Assembly: GCF_002161175.1 (NCBI RefSeq)
Contig: NZ_NFMA01000006.1
Coordinates: forward strand, 1 to 64,000
From: Flavonifractor sp. An100
Lineage (GTDB): Bacteria > Bacillota > Clostridia > Oscillospirales > Oscillospiraceae
Reading direction: 5' to 3'
DNA length: 64,000 nucleotides
The notes beneath the pieces were generated by a model, which was not told the origin of the DNA, did no database searches, and worked only from the letters and a program-made list of their open reading frames with translations. The position numbers and the translations under genes were made by a program. Below are positions 1 through 9,187 of this stretch, in pieces; position 1 is the first letter of the stretch; every line of letters starts with the position of its first letter.

Positions 1-295
1 TGACCCCCTGGCCAAAATCCATCACCTGATACTCTCCGTCGCCCACCAGCAGGATCAGGTAAGTGCCCATCTTATTGATGATGCCCTGAATCTCCTGCTT
101 CTCTTCCTCCTGCTCCTTCTCCTCTTCCTTCTGCACGGCGGGCTCCTCCTTCTCCTTTGCCGAGGAGGACGCTGGAGGCGTCTGTCCGCTCCCCGCGGCA
201 GGTTTGATCCCACGTCCCATGCCGGCATGACAGGAACAGAGCAAAATCCCCAGCGTCAAAATTCCGATTCCCAGCACGATAGCCTTTTTCTTCAT
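1..295 (-). CDS. Putative lipoprotein, 3' part beyond window edge
   Basis: The reading frame starts at the ATG at 293-295 behind an AAGGAGTG ribosome site and runs off the left edge, giving 98 visible residues. It opens with Lys residues, a hydrophobic stretch and a lipobox-like LLCSC, so it is probably a membrane-anchored lipoprotein. A Pro/Ser spacer and a strongly acidic Glu/Lys-rich linker (residues about 35-68) follow, then the start of a folded region. The function cannot be read from this fragment. Confidence 0.6.
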   Translation of the reverse strand, partial: MKKKAIVLGIGILTLGILLCSCHAGMGRGIKPAAGSGQTPPASSSAKEKEEPAVQKEEEKEQEEEKQEIQGIINKMGTYLILLVGDGEYQVMDFGQGV

Positions 296-607
296 CACAA
301 TTCACTCCTTATTATGTCTGGAATCCCCCCTGTTTCCCAGGCGGTTGGATTCTGTTTGTTCCCAAGCAAATAGTCTCGTCCCGTTCTTGCCCTATTCTTG
401 ATCCTGAGGCTCTTCTTTGGCGGACGACCTCCTTTCATATATTAGGACTGGAGACAATGTTGGATGGTTGCAGAGTTATTTCTTATCTTTTTCTTAAGAG
501 CGGTGTTCCCCATCCAAGACGCCAACTCTTGACAGAAGGGATTCTTTTGTTAAGATGAAGCTGTAGCAAAGGACTTTACCAAGGTACAGATTAACCGCTC
601 CCTGGAT

Positions 608-1711
608 ATGCTGACCGACACCATATCCTCCAATGACGGTGCCTTCCCTCCCGTTGAATCCTCCCAGCACCAGCCCCCTTCCCGCTTCCCCTACCTGGAT
701 GTGATCACCAAGGAGACCCCCTTCACCACCCGTTTTTTCACCGTATGGCTGAACGAGGAACAGGAGATCGTCCATATCAACATGGACTCCGTGGCCACCA
801 TCTCCAAATCTGACATTGAACGTTACGCCCGCAAGGTGGCCTCTCGGGATTCTGAACGGGGCTGGATCTCCGATTACCGCTATAAGGCGGTGGACACGCA
901 GAATGGCTCCATTATGGTATTTGTCAGCGGTACTATGTATCAAAACACCACAAACCGTCTTTTATTCACCGTATTTTTGGTGCTGCTGGGCAGTGCGGCG
1001 CTGATTTTGATCCTGATTATTCTCATCTCCAAGCCTGCCGTGCGGCCCGTAGCGGAAAGCTACGAAAAGCAAAAGCAGTTCATCACCAACGCCAACCACG
1101 AATTGAAAACGCCCCTGACCCTGATTCTCTCCAATCTGGACATTCTGGAGTCAGAGTTTGGGAAAAGCGAATGGCTGGACGACATCCGGGGTGAGGGGGA
1201 GCGGATGGGCCTGCTCATCAACCAGATGGTCATGCTGTCCCGGATGGATGAGAGCAACGTCCATCTGGAAAACTCGGACTTCTCTTTGAGCGGCGCGGTT
1301 GAGGACACCGTCTCTGAATTTCAAGGTCTGGCGGAGGAGCGGGGATACACCATATCCCAGCAAATCCAGCCTGAGCTCTCCTACCACGGCGACGAGTCCA
1401 TGATTCGCAGGCTCATTGCCATCCTCCTGGACAACGCCGTGAAATATTGTGACCCCAACGGCTCCATCCAGGTCCGCCTCTACCAGCGCAGGCACCCCAT
1501 TCTCACCGTGGAAAATACCTATGCCGCTGTGGACCATCTGCCCCTGGACAAGCTGTTTGACCGCTTTTACCGCGCCGACCAGGTCCGCACCTTTTCCGGC
1601 AGCTTCGGGATCGGCCTCTCCCTGGCCCAATCCATCGCCAGAAGCCACCGCGGCTCTATCACAGCCTATAAGCGCGGAGGCACCATCGGCTTTCGGGTCG
1701 ATTTGAAATGA
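608..1711 (+). CDS. Sensor histidine kinase, N-terminally truncated
   Basis: The protein has the core of a membrane sensor kinase: an extracytoplasmic remnant, one transmembrane helix near residues 118-142, a phosphoacceptor H-box (NHELKTPLTLI), an N-box (LLDNAVKY), an F-box (FDRFYRAD) and a GIGLSLAQ G2 box. A canonical DxGxG G1 box is missing, which I believe occurs in relatives of this group. Full-length relatives begin with a first transmembrane helix. Here the frame is open only back to 554, after a TAA at 551-553, no ribosome site precedes the ATG at 608, and no response regulator lies beside it. It is probably a decayed remnant of a two-component pair that would phosphorylate an OmpR-type regulator. 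Confidence 0.6.
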   Translation: MLTDTISSNDGAFPPVESSQHQPPSRFPYLDVITKETPFTTRFFTVWLNEEQEIVHINMDSVATISKSDIERYARKVASRDSERGWISDYRYKAVDTQNGSIMVFVSGTMYQNTTNRLLFTVFLVLLGSAALILILIILISKPAVRPVAESYEKQKQFITNANHELKTPLTLILSNLDILESEFGKSEWLDDIRGEGERMGLLINQMVMLSRMDESNVHLENSDFSLSGAVEDTVSEFQGLAEERGYTISQQIQPELSYHGDESMIRRLIAILLDNAVKYCDPNGSIQVRLYQRRHPILTVENTYAAVDHLPLDKLFDRFYRADQVRTFSGSFGIGLSLAQSIARSHRGSITAYKRGGTIGFRVDLK

Positions 1712-1887
1712 GTCTCCCCTTATCTCTATTTCTGTTTTCTATCCCCAGGCGGTCTGCCAATGGTAGGCCGTCTTTTTTATATTCTTGTGAACGGGGCATT
1801 TCTTTAGTTCCACTTTAGGATGGGACTGTAGCTCATAGGAACTAAAACCGGGAAAAGGATTGCACATATGGAATTAAGAACAGATAA

Positions 1888-1932
1888 AAGGCCGCCGGTC
1901 TGCCTGAACCGTACAGGCAGACCGGCGGCCTT
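1888..1932. terminator. Bidirectional intrinsic terminator
   Basis: A perfect 19-bp inverted repeat (1888-1906 with 1914-1932, 7-nt loop) is flanked by an A-run on the left and a T-run on the right. It can end transcription of the minus-strand gene at 1956 and of the kinase remnant. Confidence 0.85.
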
Positions 1933-1955
1933 TTGCATGGCATAGGAAGGTGAAC

Positions 1956-2375
1956 TTATTGATTCAGCGGGAAGAGGATCTTCATCAGCACATGTTCTGC
2001 GGTATTGGTGTGATCCACGCTGAAATAGAAGCGTTTCCCCGCGCTGTCCATAAGCTCAAACTGACCTCCGCTGCAGAGAAATCGGATGCCCAACTGCTCC
2101 AAAGTCCGATAGAGCGCCAAATGCCATTCGATCCAGTTTTGGACACCGTCCTGCAGCAATGCATCCCGAAGCCATTCAAATTCAGGCGGAACCAGATGCT
2201 TTTCTAAAAACAGACGCCATAAGGTTTCCTTTTGCTGCAGCTGCAATCCAGACAAACAGGCAACGGGGTTCTCTTGCGCCGAGTCGGTATCCAACGAAAC
2301 ATAGCAGTACTTCGACTCTTTGCGGAAGCACATGAACCAGTCCAGGCAATACTGATTCTCGCTCTGGTTGTCCAT
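1956..2375 (-). CDS. Hypothetical protein, about 139 residues
   Basis: I do not recognise this protein. The frame is open upstream to 2489, but the ATG at 2373-2375 is the first preceded by a ribosome-site-like AAGGAG, although with short spacing. The predicted product is soluble, with a Trp/Phe/Cys-rich N-terminus, a helical middle and a C-terminus containing FELMDSAGKRFYFSVDHT, which looks like beta strands. It stands alone between two terminator-like regions and ends just before the hairpin at 1888-1932. The upstream frame contains no recognisable domain. Confidence 0.45.
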   Translation of the reverse strand: MDNQSENQYCLDWFMCFRKESKYCYVSLDTDSAQENPVACLSGLQLQQKETLWRLFLEKHLVPPEFEWLRDALLQDGVQNWIEWHLALYRTLEQLGIRFLCSGGQFELMDSAGKRFYFSVDHTNTAEHVLMKILFPLNQ

Positions 2376-2639
2376 CCGCTCCTTGGCTACGCCGCAACTA
2401 ATGCCGCTTCCCCGGACCACCATGGCATCTACCGGCTGGATTGGGGCATGGGGAGCAGCACCCTTCCTGAGCTGTGCTCCACCAGACACAATCCATATTC
2501 AGGGACATACATCGGGTCAAATCAACAACAGGTTTTTTCCTTCACCACTCCTCCGGTGCTTTTTCTACAGCCTCGGTCGATAAAAACAAAAGAGGCTTCT
2601 ATAAACTGCCTGCACGGACAAAGGGTATGATTCTGGGGT
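2376..2639. other. Non-coding gap
   Basis: No gene with a ribosome site is visible between the hypothetical protein and the end of the activase gene. Possible weak readings here are shadows. Confidence 0.4.
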
Positions 2640-5600
2640 TTATTTCAGGTAATAGAGGAAGGAGTTTAGGCGGGACCAGGCGCTCTCGTCCCAATCACTG
2701 TCCATGGCAAGATGTAAGTGGGGGATTCCACCCATTTCACCAGTCATATCCAACAGTGTTGCTGTGTTTTCATACCGGGGAGCCAGCGTCAGCACACCAG
2801 CCGATGTTCGGCCAAGTTCCCGTGCCTTGGCCAAACGGTACCGACCGTTGGCTCCGGCAAATCTCGGCAGCAGCTGATCCGCTGCAGTACGCATCCCCTC
2901 TGGATCTTTGGAGAAGCTGCTTCTCGCCCCCAATAGGCGCCCCAGTTCTGTCATTTGATCCGTCCAGGAAGCGGCTATGACACTTCCGGAATCTCGCCAG
3001 AGAAACCAGAGGTACTCGCTCAGGGGGGCACGATACAGAGGCCGGCCCTGCCTTTCCAGCGTTCCCAGCACCCCGTCGTTTAGAGCAAACAGCGTAAGGG
3101 GTTCTCCCACCGCGGCAAGAGGCTGGCTTTTGACAGGGATGCTTCCGATTTGCGCCGCCAACGTGCTCAGGCTGTCCCAATTTGGAATGTCGTCTGGACT
3201 TAGTGCGCTGCGCTGCTCAGGCGGGGCGCACAGTATGAGATCTCCTGCCAACACAGCTCGGAACAACAGGTCTGGATCTGGGATGTTCTCCGGCAAAGTT
3301 TCCAGTTCCGGGGAAACCAGTGTTACCCGCTCCAGTCCCCGGTTGGCAAGCACTGCCTCCACCGCCCACGGGTACTGGCCGTCGGCCTCCGCGCCTTGGG
3401 TGGAGGGAATCAGCATCTGAAAGGAATCGGATTCCTTCTCCGCTGCGTTCAGAATACCACCCAGTAATGCGGGGAAGGGAAGGTACTCTTTGGAACTGGT
3501 CTCCCCCCGGCCCAAAACCAGGGAAGTGCCGCCCAGAGGCATGGGATGGGTTTCCACATTCCATACCATTTCAGCATATTTCCTAAGATATGTGGTAAAC
3601 GGCGGCAGATCCAAAACATATAAAGGGCCGTGGTTTGATTCTGGGATATCAACGACTTTGGTAGAGCAGTGTTCCACAGCTGTGAGCTTAAAGTGATCCG
3701 GCAGTGGCTGAGAGGAACGGCTTTCCAGACTCTGGAGAAATGCCTCGATGCGAGTAATAACGCCTACTGGTGAGAAGTGCTCATCCACTTCGATGTGCAG
3801 ATAGGGTTTTTCGCCCATCTCCTTCCGGAACAGATAGGAGAGCATCGTATCCGGTCCGCAGCCGTGATTGGTGAGATAGACGGCGTACAGATTAGGGTGA
3901 TGGGCCACGAGTTTCGCCCCGGAGAGGATGTGTTGTCCGAAGGGCCAGTACAGATTGGGGTAGTCCGCTGACAGATCCAGGTCGTGAGCAGGTAAATGGG
4001 AGAGAGTAATTACCTTGTGCCCCCGTTCCAGCAGCAGACGAGGGATTCCCATATTCAGCACCGGATCGGAAAGACCGTAGTTCCGGGTGATCAGTACAAG
4101 TACTTTGTCCTCAGGATTCAGAGAGGAAAGCAGTTCACGACCCTGCCGCTCTACTGCTGCTGTATGCCGGCGTACCGCTTGGGCTCCGGCCATCAGGGCA
4201 GGCAGACACCGCAGTTTGGGGATGCCAAGCTGTTTTCCAAGGCCCAGCATAGCTGATGCCATCGCTTCCTGCCCAAAGTCCAGATCGAACACAGGGTTGA
4301 GCAACTCAATGCCCCGCTCCGCCAGACGAAGGGCACGGGCGGCCAACTGAGGTGCGGTCTGCATATAGACACAGCCGTAGTTGTGCTCAACCTTGGAGGT
4401 CTCATGCCTCATGGTATGGATGGAGGGGAGAAAGATATAGTCAACACCGCGCTCTGCCAACCAGGCCATATGACCATGGATCAGCTTTACCGGGTAACAG
4501 GTCTCCGCCTGGGCTGTCTGTTGGGAGAGGCGTATGATCTCCTCGTTGGTAGACGGCGAGAGCAGTACATTGAATCCCAACTGCCGGAAGAAGGCATTTG
4601 CCATAGGAAAGAACTTGTGGATCATCAGGGCAAAAGGTACACCCACCGTTTTCCTTCCGGGGACAGGTGTTGGATCATAACCTTCCAACAGCAACCGTGG
4701 GCCACGCTGGTAAAAGGCGATGTTGCGTTGAATCTCCGCGGACAGGGCGACCTCCGCTTCCGGCTGCCTGTCGAACCCATGGAAGCGGGTAGGGCCTTTC
4801 TTGGATTCCAGTGCCAGCAGGGCGGCGCCGTATGCTCCACTGATGGAGAAGCAGGGAGAGACTGTGAGCCGATCTCCAAATTCCTGGCGGAAAGCGGCCA
4901 CGATGCCGGGGTTATAGGCCACACCGCCCTGGAGCACAATATGGTGTCCTACTGGCTTGCTCCCAACTACTTTGTGGAGATAATTTCGGACAATGGACTG
5001 GCACAAACCGGCTGCGACCTCTGCCTGGGTGGCTCCCTGTGCCTGGGCAGATTGGATAGCGGTCTCGATAAACACGGTGCATCGCTCTCCCAATTCCACA
5101 GGGGCCTTTGCAGTAAGAGCCAGGCGGCCGAAGTCCTTCAAAGGGATGTTCATGCGTGCGGCCTGCTCCTCAACAAAGGAGCCGGTTCCGGCAGCACAGA
5201 TTTTGTTCATTTGAAAGTCTGTAACCTGCCCATTCTGAAGGGAGATGTATTTAGAATCTTGACCGCCGATCTCAAAGACGGTATCTGCTTTGGGCATACA
5301 TTGGATGGCAGCTCTTGCTTGGGCTGTAATCTCATCTCGCACGGCATCCGCACCGATGAGCCGGCCGATCCGCTCTCGTCCGGAGCCAGTGACGCCAACT
5401 GCCAGAAGGGGAATCCGCCCAAAACGGGAGCGGATATTCTCCAGGCCCTTTCGCACCGCTGCCTCCGGGTCTCCGGCGGTGCGAAGATACTGGAAGTCCA
5501 CCAGTTCTCCGAATTGATCCGTGAGAACCAGGTCTGTGCTGGTAGAACCTACATCAATGCCCAAAGCGTAGCCCTGTGGTGGGATATGGCCGGAAACAGG

Positions 5601-6503
5601 CGGATCAGATACAAAAACCTTGGGATCAGGCCCCAGTGGCTGACGACGGTGCAGCCGGTCTTCCGTGTTTGAATCCTGCCCACACAGAGAGGCCAGTAGT
5701 TCTCCCATGGAACAGGTGCCTGCCTCCTGAGCAGCCAGCGCAGCCCCGGCGGCGCCGGCGTAGAGGAAATTCTTCGGTAAAATCAATTCTTCTTCCGTGA
5801 GACCAAAAACATCCCGAATAGCCCGAAGAACCCCCGCATTGTAGCCAACTCCGCCGCATAAAGCCACAGGCTTCTCCACAGAAAGTCCCCGCACAATGAC
5901 TGCTTTATAGTTGCGGACCATTGCGTAGCAGAGCCCCAGCAGAATGTCAGGAGTAGGCACTCCCTCCTGCTGTCGGTGAATGATATCCGTTTTGGCAAAG
6001 ACAGCACATCGGCCAGAGAGGCGTGGAATGGAGCGAGCCTTTGCTACCAGTTCGGAATAGTCTTCGATCCGCAGGCCCAGCCGGGACATTTGGTCTTCAA
6101 AAAAGGAACCAGTGCCCCCGGCACAGTGTTCATTCACTGCAAATCTGGGCGGAGTGCCACAATCCAGAGCGGTGAGGAAACGGGCGCTCTGACTTCCAAT
6201 TTCAATGACAGATTTCGCTTCCGGTGCCAGCAGATGGATGCCGCGATGGATGGCGGGAATATCGCCCAGAGTTAAAAGTCCGGGACAGACATCTAAAAGT
6301 CGATTTCCTATGCTTCCGGTAAGCATCACTGGATAGCCGCAAGCATTGCTATCCGCCTGCAGTAGTTCGCCGAGAAGTGCCCGAACTGTTTGAACTGCGG
6401 CACCATGATGCGCGGAGGATTTGAACCACAAAAGCTCCCTCTCCTGTGAGAGCATAGCCAGTTTGACAGTAGCAGTTCCGCAATCTAAACCGATCCCATT
6501 CAT
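2640..6503 (-). CDS. Two-headed acyl-CoA dehydratase activase-like protein (BadF/BadG + DUF2229)
   Basis: This 1287-residue protein has two ASKHA ATPase domains in tandem, with phosphate-1 loops at residues 4-10 (GLDCGTA) and about 318-327 (GIDVGSTSTD). Each domain keeps the two Cys segments that in 2-hydroxyacyl-CoA dehydratase activators hold a [4Fe-4S] cluster at the dimer interface (HCAGGTGSF and GRCAVF; ICAAGTGSF and ERCTVF). One chain may therefore form a pseudo-dimer. A DUF2229 domain starts near residue 625 (VGVPFALMIHKFFP), followed by a long C-terminal region. The family couples ATP hydrolysis to low-potential electron transfer to a partner enzyme; no dehydratase is encoded nearby, so the target is unknown. 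The start is set by GGAGG before ATG at 6503. It is divergent from the Crp-type regulator and shares its control region. Confidence 0.88.
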   Translation of the reverse strand: MNGIGLDCGTATVKLAMLSQERELLWFKSSAHHGAAVQTVRALLGELLQADSNACGYPVMLTGSIGNRLLDVCPGLLTLGDIPAIHRGIHLLAPEAKSVIEIGSQSARFLTALDCGTPPRFAVNEHCAGGTGSFFEDQMSRLGLRIEDYSELVAKARSIPRLSGRCAVFAKTDIIHRQQEGVPTPDILLGLCYAMVRNYKAVIVRGLSVEKPVALCGGVGYNAGVLRAIRDVFGLTEEELILPKNFLYAGAAGAALAAQEAGTCSMGELLASLCGQDSNTEDRLHRRQPLGPDPKVFVSDPPVSGHIPPQGYALGIDVGSTSTDLVLTDQFGELVDFQYLRTAGDPEAAVRKGLENIRSRFGRIPLLAVGVTGSGRERIGRLIGADAVRDEITAQARAAIQCMPKADTVFEIGGQDSKYISLQNGQVTDFQMNKICAAGTGSFVEEQAARMNIPLKDFGRLALTAKAPVELGERCTVFIETAIQSAQAQGATQAEVAAGLCQSIVRNYLHKVVGSKPVGHHIVLQGGVAYNPGIVAAFRQEFGDRLTVSPCFSISGAYGAALLALESKKGPTRFHGFDRQPEAEVALSAEIQRNIAFYQRGPRLLLEGYDPTPVPGRKTVGVPFALMIHKFFPMANAFFRQLGFNVLLSPSTNEEIIRLSQQTAQAETCYPVKLIHGHMAWLAERGVDYIFLPSIHTMRHETSKVEHNYGCVYMQTAPQLAARALRLAERGIELLNPVFDLDFGQEAMASAMLGLGKQLGIPKLRCLPALMAGAQAVRRHTAAVERQGRELLSSLNPEDKVLVLITRNYGLSDPVLNMGIPRLLLERGHKVITLSHLPAHDLDLSADYPNLYWPFGQHILSGAKLVAHHPNLYAVYLTNHGCGPDTMLSYLFRKEMGEKPYLHIEVDEHFSPVGVITRIEAFLQSLESRSSQPLPDHFKLTAVEHCSTKVVDIPESNHGPLYVLDLPPFTTYLRKYAEMVWNVETHPMPLGGTSLVLGRGETSSKEYLPFPALLGGILNAAEKESDSFQMLIPSTQGAEADGQYPWAVEAVLANRGLERVTLVSPELETLPENIPDPDLLFRAVLAGDLILCAPPEQRSALSPDDIPNWDSLSTLAAQIGSIPVKSQPLAAVGEPLTLFALNDGVLGTLERQGRPLYRAPLSEYLWFLWRDSGSVIAASWTDQMTELGRLLGARSSFSKDPEGMRTAADQLLPRFAGANGRYRLAKARELGRTSAGVLTLAPRYENTATLLDMTGEMGGIPHLHLAMDSDWDESAWSRLNSFLYYLK

Positions 6504-6552
6504 GGACAGCCTCCATACATTGACATTTCATTGTCTAAGCAGTATAATAATG

Positions 6553-6568
6553 GTTAGTTATCGCTAAC
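6553..6568. promoter_or_regulatory. GTTAG-N6-CTAAC operator (probable DtxR-type box)
   Basis: A perfect GTTAG/CTAAC inverted repeat with 6-bp spacing lies in the divergent region between activase and regulator. A minus-strand -10 (TATAGT, 6572-6567) overlaps its edge, so the box would cover the activase transcription start. Binding by the DtxR paralogues near 18.5-19.6 kb is inferred from recurrence of the motif at iron genes. Confidence 0.7.
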
Positions 6569-6594
6569 TATAAAGAAGCTTTTTGTTTTTGTCG

Positions 6595-6608
6595 GTTGCC
6601 ACAGCAAC
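6595..6608. promoter_or_regulatory. GTTGC-N4-GCAAC operator, Crp-type
   Basis: A perfect palindrome (GTTGC CACA GCAAC) whose centre is 29.5 bp upstream of the minus-strand -10 at 6572-6567. That distance puts the centre near -41.5, the class II activator position of Crp/Fnr proteins. It also lies just ahead of the regulator's own ribosome site. Confidence 0.65.
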
Positions 6609-6621
6609 ACGGAGGGATCTC

Positions 6622-7299
6622 ATGGGTTCGATTTTTGCGGCGATGCGCCGTTGCCAGCTGTTCGACGGTATTCCGGAAGAAAAGTATCAGAATGTTCTTA
6701 ACTGCCTGCATGGAGAAGTGCGGGCAATTCCAAAGGACACAATTCTGCTGCGGATCGGTGATTGCCAAAAGCGCCCCGGCGTTGTTATGTCTGGCACCTT
6801 AAGGATCTCACTTTACAGCGAGGACGGAAATCTACTAACCATTGATCGCCTGAGTAGGGGGCGCGTGTTTGGGGAGACATTGGTCTGCTCCATGTCCCAA
6901 GACAGCCCCATTCAAATTGATGCCCTTAACGATACAGAGGTGCTCTATCTGGACTTTGACCCTTTGTTGCTGCAGCAAGAGAACGGGTGTCCATACCGGA
7001 TGCGGGTAACCGCCAATTTGTTGCAGGAAATGGGAAGAGGAGCTTTATTCCTCAACCAGAAAATGCGTATTTTGGCACAGAACCGGCTTCGCAATCGGAT
7101 TAAGGTCTATCTTCAAGGTTTGCCAGTTGCCTCCAATGGTGAGATACGCTTGGAGATGGGACGTGGAGAGATGGCGGACTATCTGTGTGTAGATCGCAGC
7201 GCCCTTTCCCGAGAACTGGGCCGAATGCAGAAAGAGGGTATTCTTACTTATCAGGGACAGGTTATTCAAATTTTGGACAGTAAGTTTTTAACCGCATAG
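6622..7299 (+). CDS. Crp/Fnr-family transcriptional regulator
   Basis: The 225-residue protein has an N-terminal cyclic-nucleotide-binding-like beta-roll (about residues 10-120, including GVVMSGTLRISLY and GRVFGETLVC), a dimer helix, and a C-terminal winged HTH with a recognition segment near YLCVDRSALSRELGRMQ. ATG at 6622 is chosen over the upstream TTG because GGAGGG sits 5 nt before it. Cys residues are few and do not form an obvious Fnr cluster motif, so the effector is unknown. Its likely sites are the three GTTGC-N4-GCAAC palindromes at 6595, 7321 and 9873, which would make it the local activator of the activase, the ABC importer and the cupins. Confidence 0.88.
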   Translation: MGSIFAAMRRCQLFDGIPEEKYQNVLNCLHGEVRAIPKDTILLRIGDCQKRPGVVMSGTLRISLYSEDGNLLTIDRLSRGRVFGETLVCSMSQDSPIQIDALNDTEVLYLDFDPLLLQQENGCPYRMRVTANLLQEMGRGALFLNQKMRILAQNRLRNRIKVYLQGLPVASNGEIRLEMGRGEMADYLCVDRSALSRELGRMQKEGILTYQGQVIQILDSKFLTA

Positions 7300-7318
7300 A
7301 CAGAAAAATCAGGGCTAT

Positions 7319-7336
7319 CCGTTGCCATAGCAACGG
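7319..7336. promoter_or_regulatory. Crp-type operator before ABC importer operon
   Basis: A perfect 18-bp palindrome, CCGTTGC CATA GCAACGG, sits just after the regulator gene. A -10-like TAATAA at 7356-7361 is 28.5 bp from its centre, again consistent with class II activation of the downstream transporter. Confidence 0.65.
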
Positions 7337-7357
7337 ACGGTCCTGTTGTTTTATGTA

Positions 7358-7403
7358 ATAATCCTGCTTGTGGTTAGCTATGTCTAACCACAAGCAGGAT
7401 TAT
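7358..7403. promoter_or_regulatory. GTTAG-N6-CTAAC box inside a 46-nt hairpin
   Basis: The operator core (7373-7388) is extended into perfect 20-bp arms (7358-7377 and 7384-7403) around a 6-nt loop. The structure lies in the presumed leader of the ABC operon, just after the -10 at 7356, so it could be both a repressor site and an RNA stem. Confidence 0.7.
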
Positions 7404-7428
7404 ATTGATTCAGATTGGAGGATCGCAA

Positions 7429-8448
7429 ATGAAACGCACCCTTGCTTCCATCCTGGCTTCTGCTATGATGCTCTTTGCCCTGGCCGGTTGTGCCGGGGGC
7501 AATGCGCCTTCGGACAGCACCAACCAAAACGACACAGCAGAGGAATCCAGCCAGGCCGCCGAACCGATTACCATCTCTGTAGGCGTGCCCACTGCCCCGC
7601 CTGCTCTGCCGGTTCTTCACATGATGGAGGAGCAGCTGCTGGGGGAGAATGTGACAATTGACCTGAATGTGTGGAATGCCCCGGAAGAACTTCTGGCTAT
7701 GGTCCAGGGCGGAGAACATGACCTGTACGCATTTCCCCTGACCGTGATATCCACCCTCTATAATAAGGGACTTGATGTACGTCTGATGAATGTGAACACC
7801 TGGGGCGTTACGTACTTTATGACCACCGATCCGAATTTCACAACCTGGAGTGACCTGGAGGGCAAGACGGTATATATCCCGCTTCAGTCCTCTCCTCCGG
7901 ATGCGCTCACCCAGTATTTTATGAGTGAAGCCGGCCTGACGGTGGGTGAAAATGTCCAGGTGGTCTACGCCAGTACTGCAGAAGTAGCCGCCCTTTTGGC
8001 CTCCGGGGAGGCGGAATACGCCACCTTGATCGAGCCCCAGGTTACTTCCGCCATGGTACAGAATGAGAATGTGCGCCGGGCACTCAGCTTTGAAACCGAG
8101 TGGCAGCGATCCACCGGCACCGATACCATGATCCCCAACGCGGGCTTCGGCACCACGCAGACCTTCCTGGACGCGAACCCGGAGCTGGCCGCCCAGTTCC
8201 AGGCGGCTTATGAGGAGAGCGTGCAGTGGGTGCTGGATCACCCGACCGAGGCTGCTGCTCTGGCTGAGGAGTATCTGGATATGAACGCTGCTGTGGTAGA
8301 AGCTGCCATTCCCAATATGGGCTTGACCTTTAAGAGTGCCCAGGATGCCAAAGAGGAGCTGGATACCTTCTATAACCTTCTTTACAACTTTGAGCCCTCT
8401 ATGATCGGCGGAGAGTTGCCCGATGAGGGACTGTTCTATGCAGGGTAA
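7429..8448 (+). CDS. ABC importer substrate-binding lipoprotein (SsuA/TauA/NMT1-like)
   Basis: The 339-residue protein starts at ATG 7429, with GGAGG 9 nt upstream. It has a lipoprotein signal (Lys-Arg, hydrophobic core, LAGC lipobox near residue 21), an Asp/Asn/Gln-rich linker, and a periplasmic-binding fold typical of the SsuA/TauA/ThiY superfamily (ISVGVPTAPPALPVLHMM; DLEGKTVYIPLQ; VVYASTAEVAALLASGEAEYATL). It would capture a small ligand outside the membrane for the following permease and ATPase. The ligand class (sulfonate, nitrate, pyrimidine precursor or other) cannot be assigned. The stop overlaps the permease start. The operon sits behind both a Crp-type site and a GTTAG box. Confidence 0.85.
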   Translation: MKRTLASILASAMMLFALAGCAGGNAPSDSTNQNDTAEESSQAAEPITISVGVPTAPPALPVLHMMEEQLLGENVTIDLNVWNAPEELLAMVQGGEHDLYAFPLTVISTLYNKGLDVRLMNVNTWGVTYFMTTDPNFTTWSDLEGKTVYIPLQSSPPDALTQYFMSEAGLTVGENVQVVYASTAEVAALLASGEAEYATLIEPQVTSAMVQNENVRRALSFETEWQRSTGTDTMIPNAGFGTTQTFLDANPELAAQFQAAYEESVQWVLDHPTEAAALAEEYLDMNAAVVEAAIPNMGLTFKSAQDAKEELDTFYNLLYNFEPSMIGGELPDEGLFYAG

Positions 8449-9187
8449 GACGGGACTGTGGTTCCGCCGTGCCTTGGGAGTGTGCCTACTGCTGGGAGCC
8501 TGGCAGCTGGCCGCTCTCTTTTTCCCGCCGCTGGTGGTGCCCCCCATTGCCCAGGTCCTTTCCACATTGGTTAGGTTGATGACGCAGTCGGACTTCGGAG
8601 CCACCATAGGAACAACAATCCTGAGGCTGATTGCCGGATTGGCCATCGGTGTGGGAGTTGGCGCTGTTCTGGGACTGTTGTTTGGCCTGTGTCCCAAGAT
8701 AGAGGACGTGGGAACCCCACTGATCCATGTACTCCAAGCCATTCCGCCCGTATGTTGGGTGGTTCTGGCACTGGTGTGGTTCGGATTTAACGGAAAGCCC
8801 TGCGTCTTCATTGTAGCCACAGCCACAGTTCCAACTGTGGTGATCAACCTTAGTCACGGCGTCCGCAGCGTAGATCCACGGCTGTTGGAGATGGCGCGCC
8901 TTTACCAATTTTCCCGCTGGAAGACGCTGCGCCATGTAACCCTTCCGTCTATCCGCCCCTATTTCCGCTCAGCGCTGGAAATCGTGATCGGAGGCGGATG
9001 GAAGCTGGCAGTTATGGGAGAGGTTCTTACTACAAACAGCGGAATCGGAGGAGCCATCACCACGGCCCGGCTCAACATCGAGCCCGATGCCATCATTGCC
9101 TGGTCGCTGCTGCTGGTATTGGGATGCTATCTCACACAAAGATTGCTGAGGATGGCTTTTTGCGGGAAAGAAGGTGTGACATGCTGA
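8438..9187 (+). CDS. ABC importer permease (SsuC/TauC-like)
   Basis: This 249-residue integral membrane protein has about six hydrophobic segments. It has a BPD-type cytoplasmic loop with an EAA-like signature near LLEMARLYQFSRWKTLRHVT, which contacts the ATPase. The C-terminal VIGGGWKLAVMGEVL segment is characteristic of SsuC/TauC relatives. ATG 8438 overlaps the binding-protein gene by 11 nt, and its own end overlaps the ATPase start by 7 nt, showing translational coupling. It works as the membrane channel of the importer. Confidence 0.88.
   Translation: MQGKTGLWFRRALGVCLLLGAWQLAALFFPPLVVPPIAQVLSTLVRLMTQSDFGATIGTTILRLIAGLAIGVGVGAVLGLLFGLCPKIEDVGTPLIHVLQAIPPVCWVVLALVWFGFNGKPCVFIVATATVPTVVINLSHGVRSVDPRLLEMARLYQFSRWKTLRHVTLPSIRPYFRSALEIVIGGGWKLAVMGEVLTTNSGIGGAITTARLNIEPDAIIAWSLLLVLGCYLTQRLLRMAFCGKEGVTC

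Noticed and set aside
494-943. Minus-strand frame at the 5' end of the kinase
   Set aside because: Overlaps the kinase coding sequence and shows no recognisable domain.
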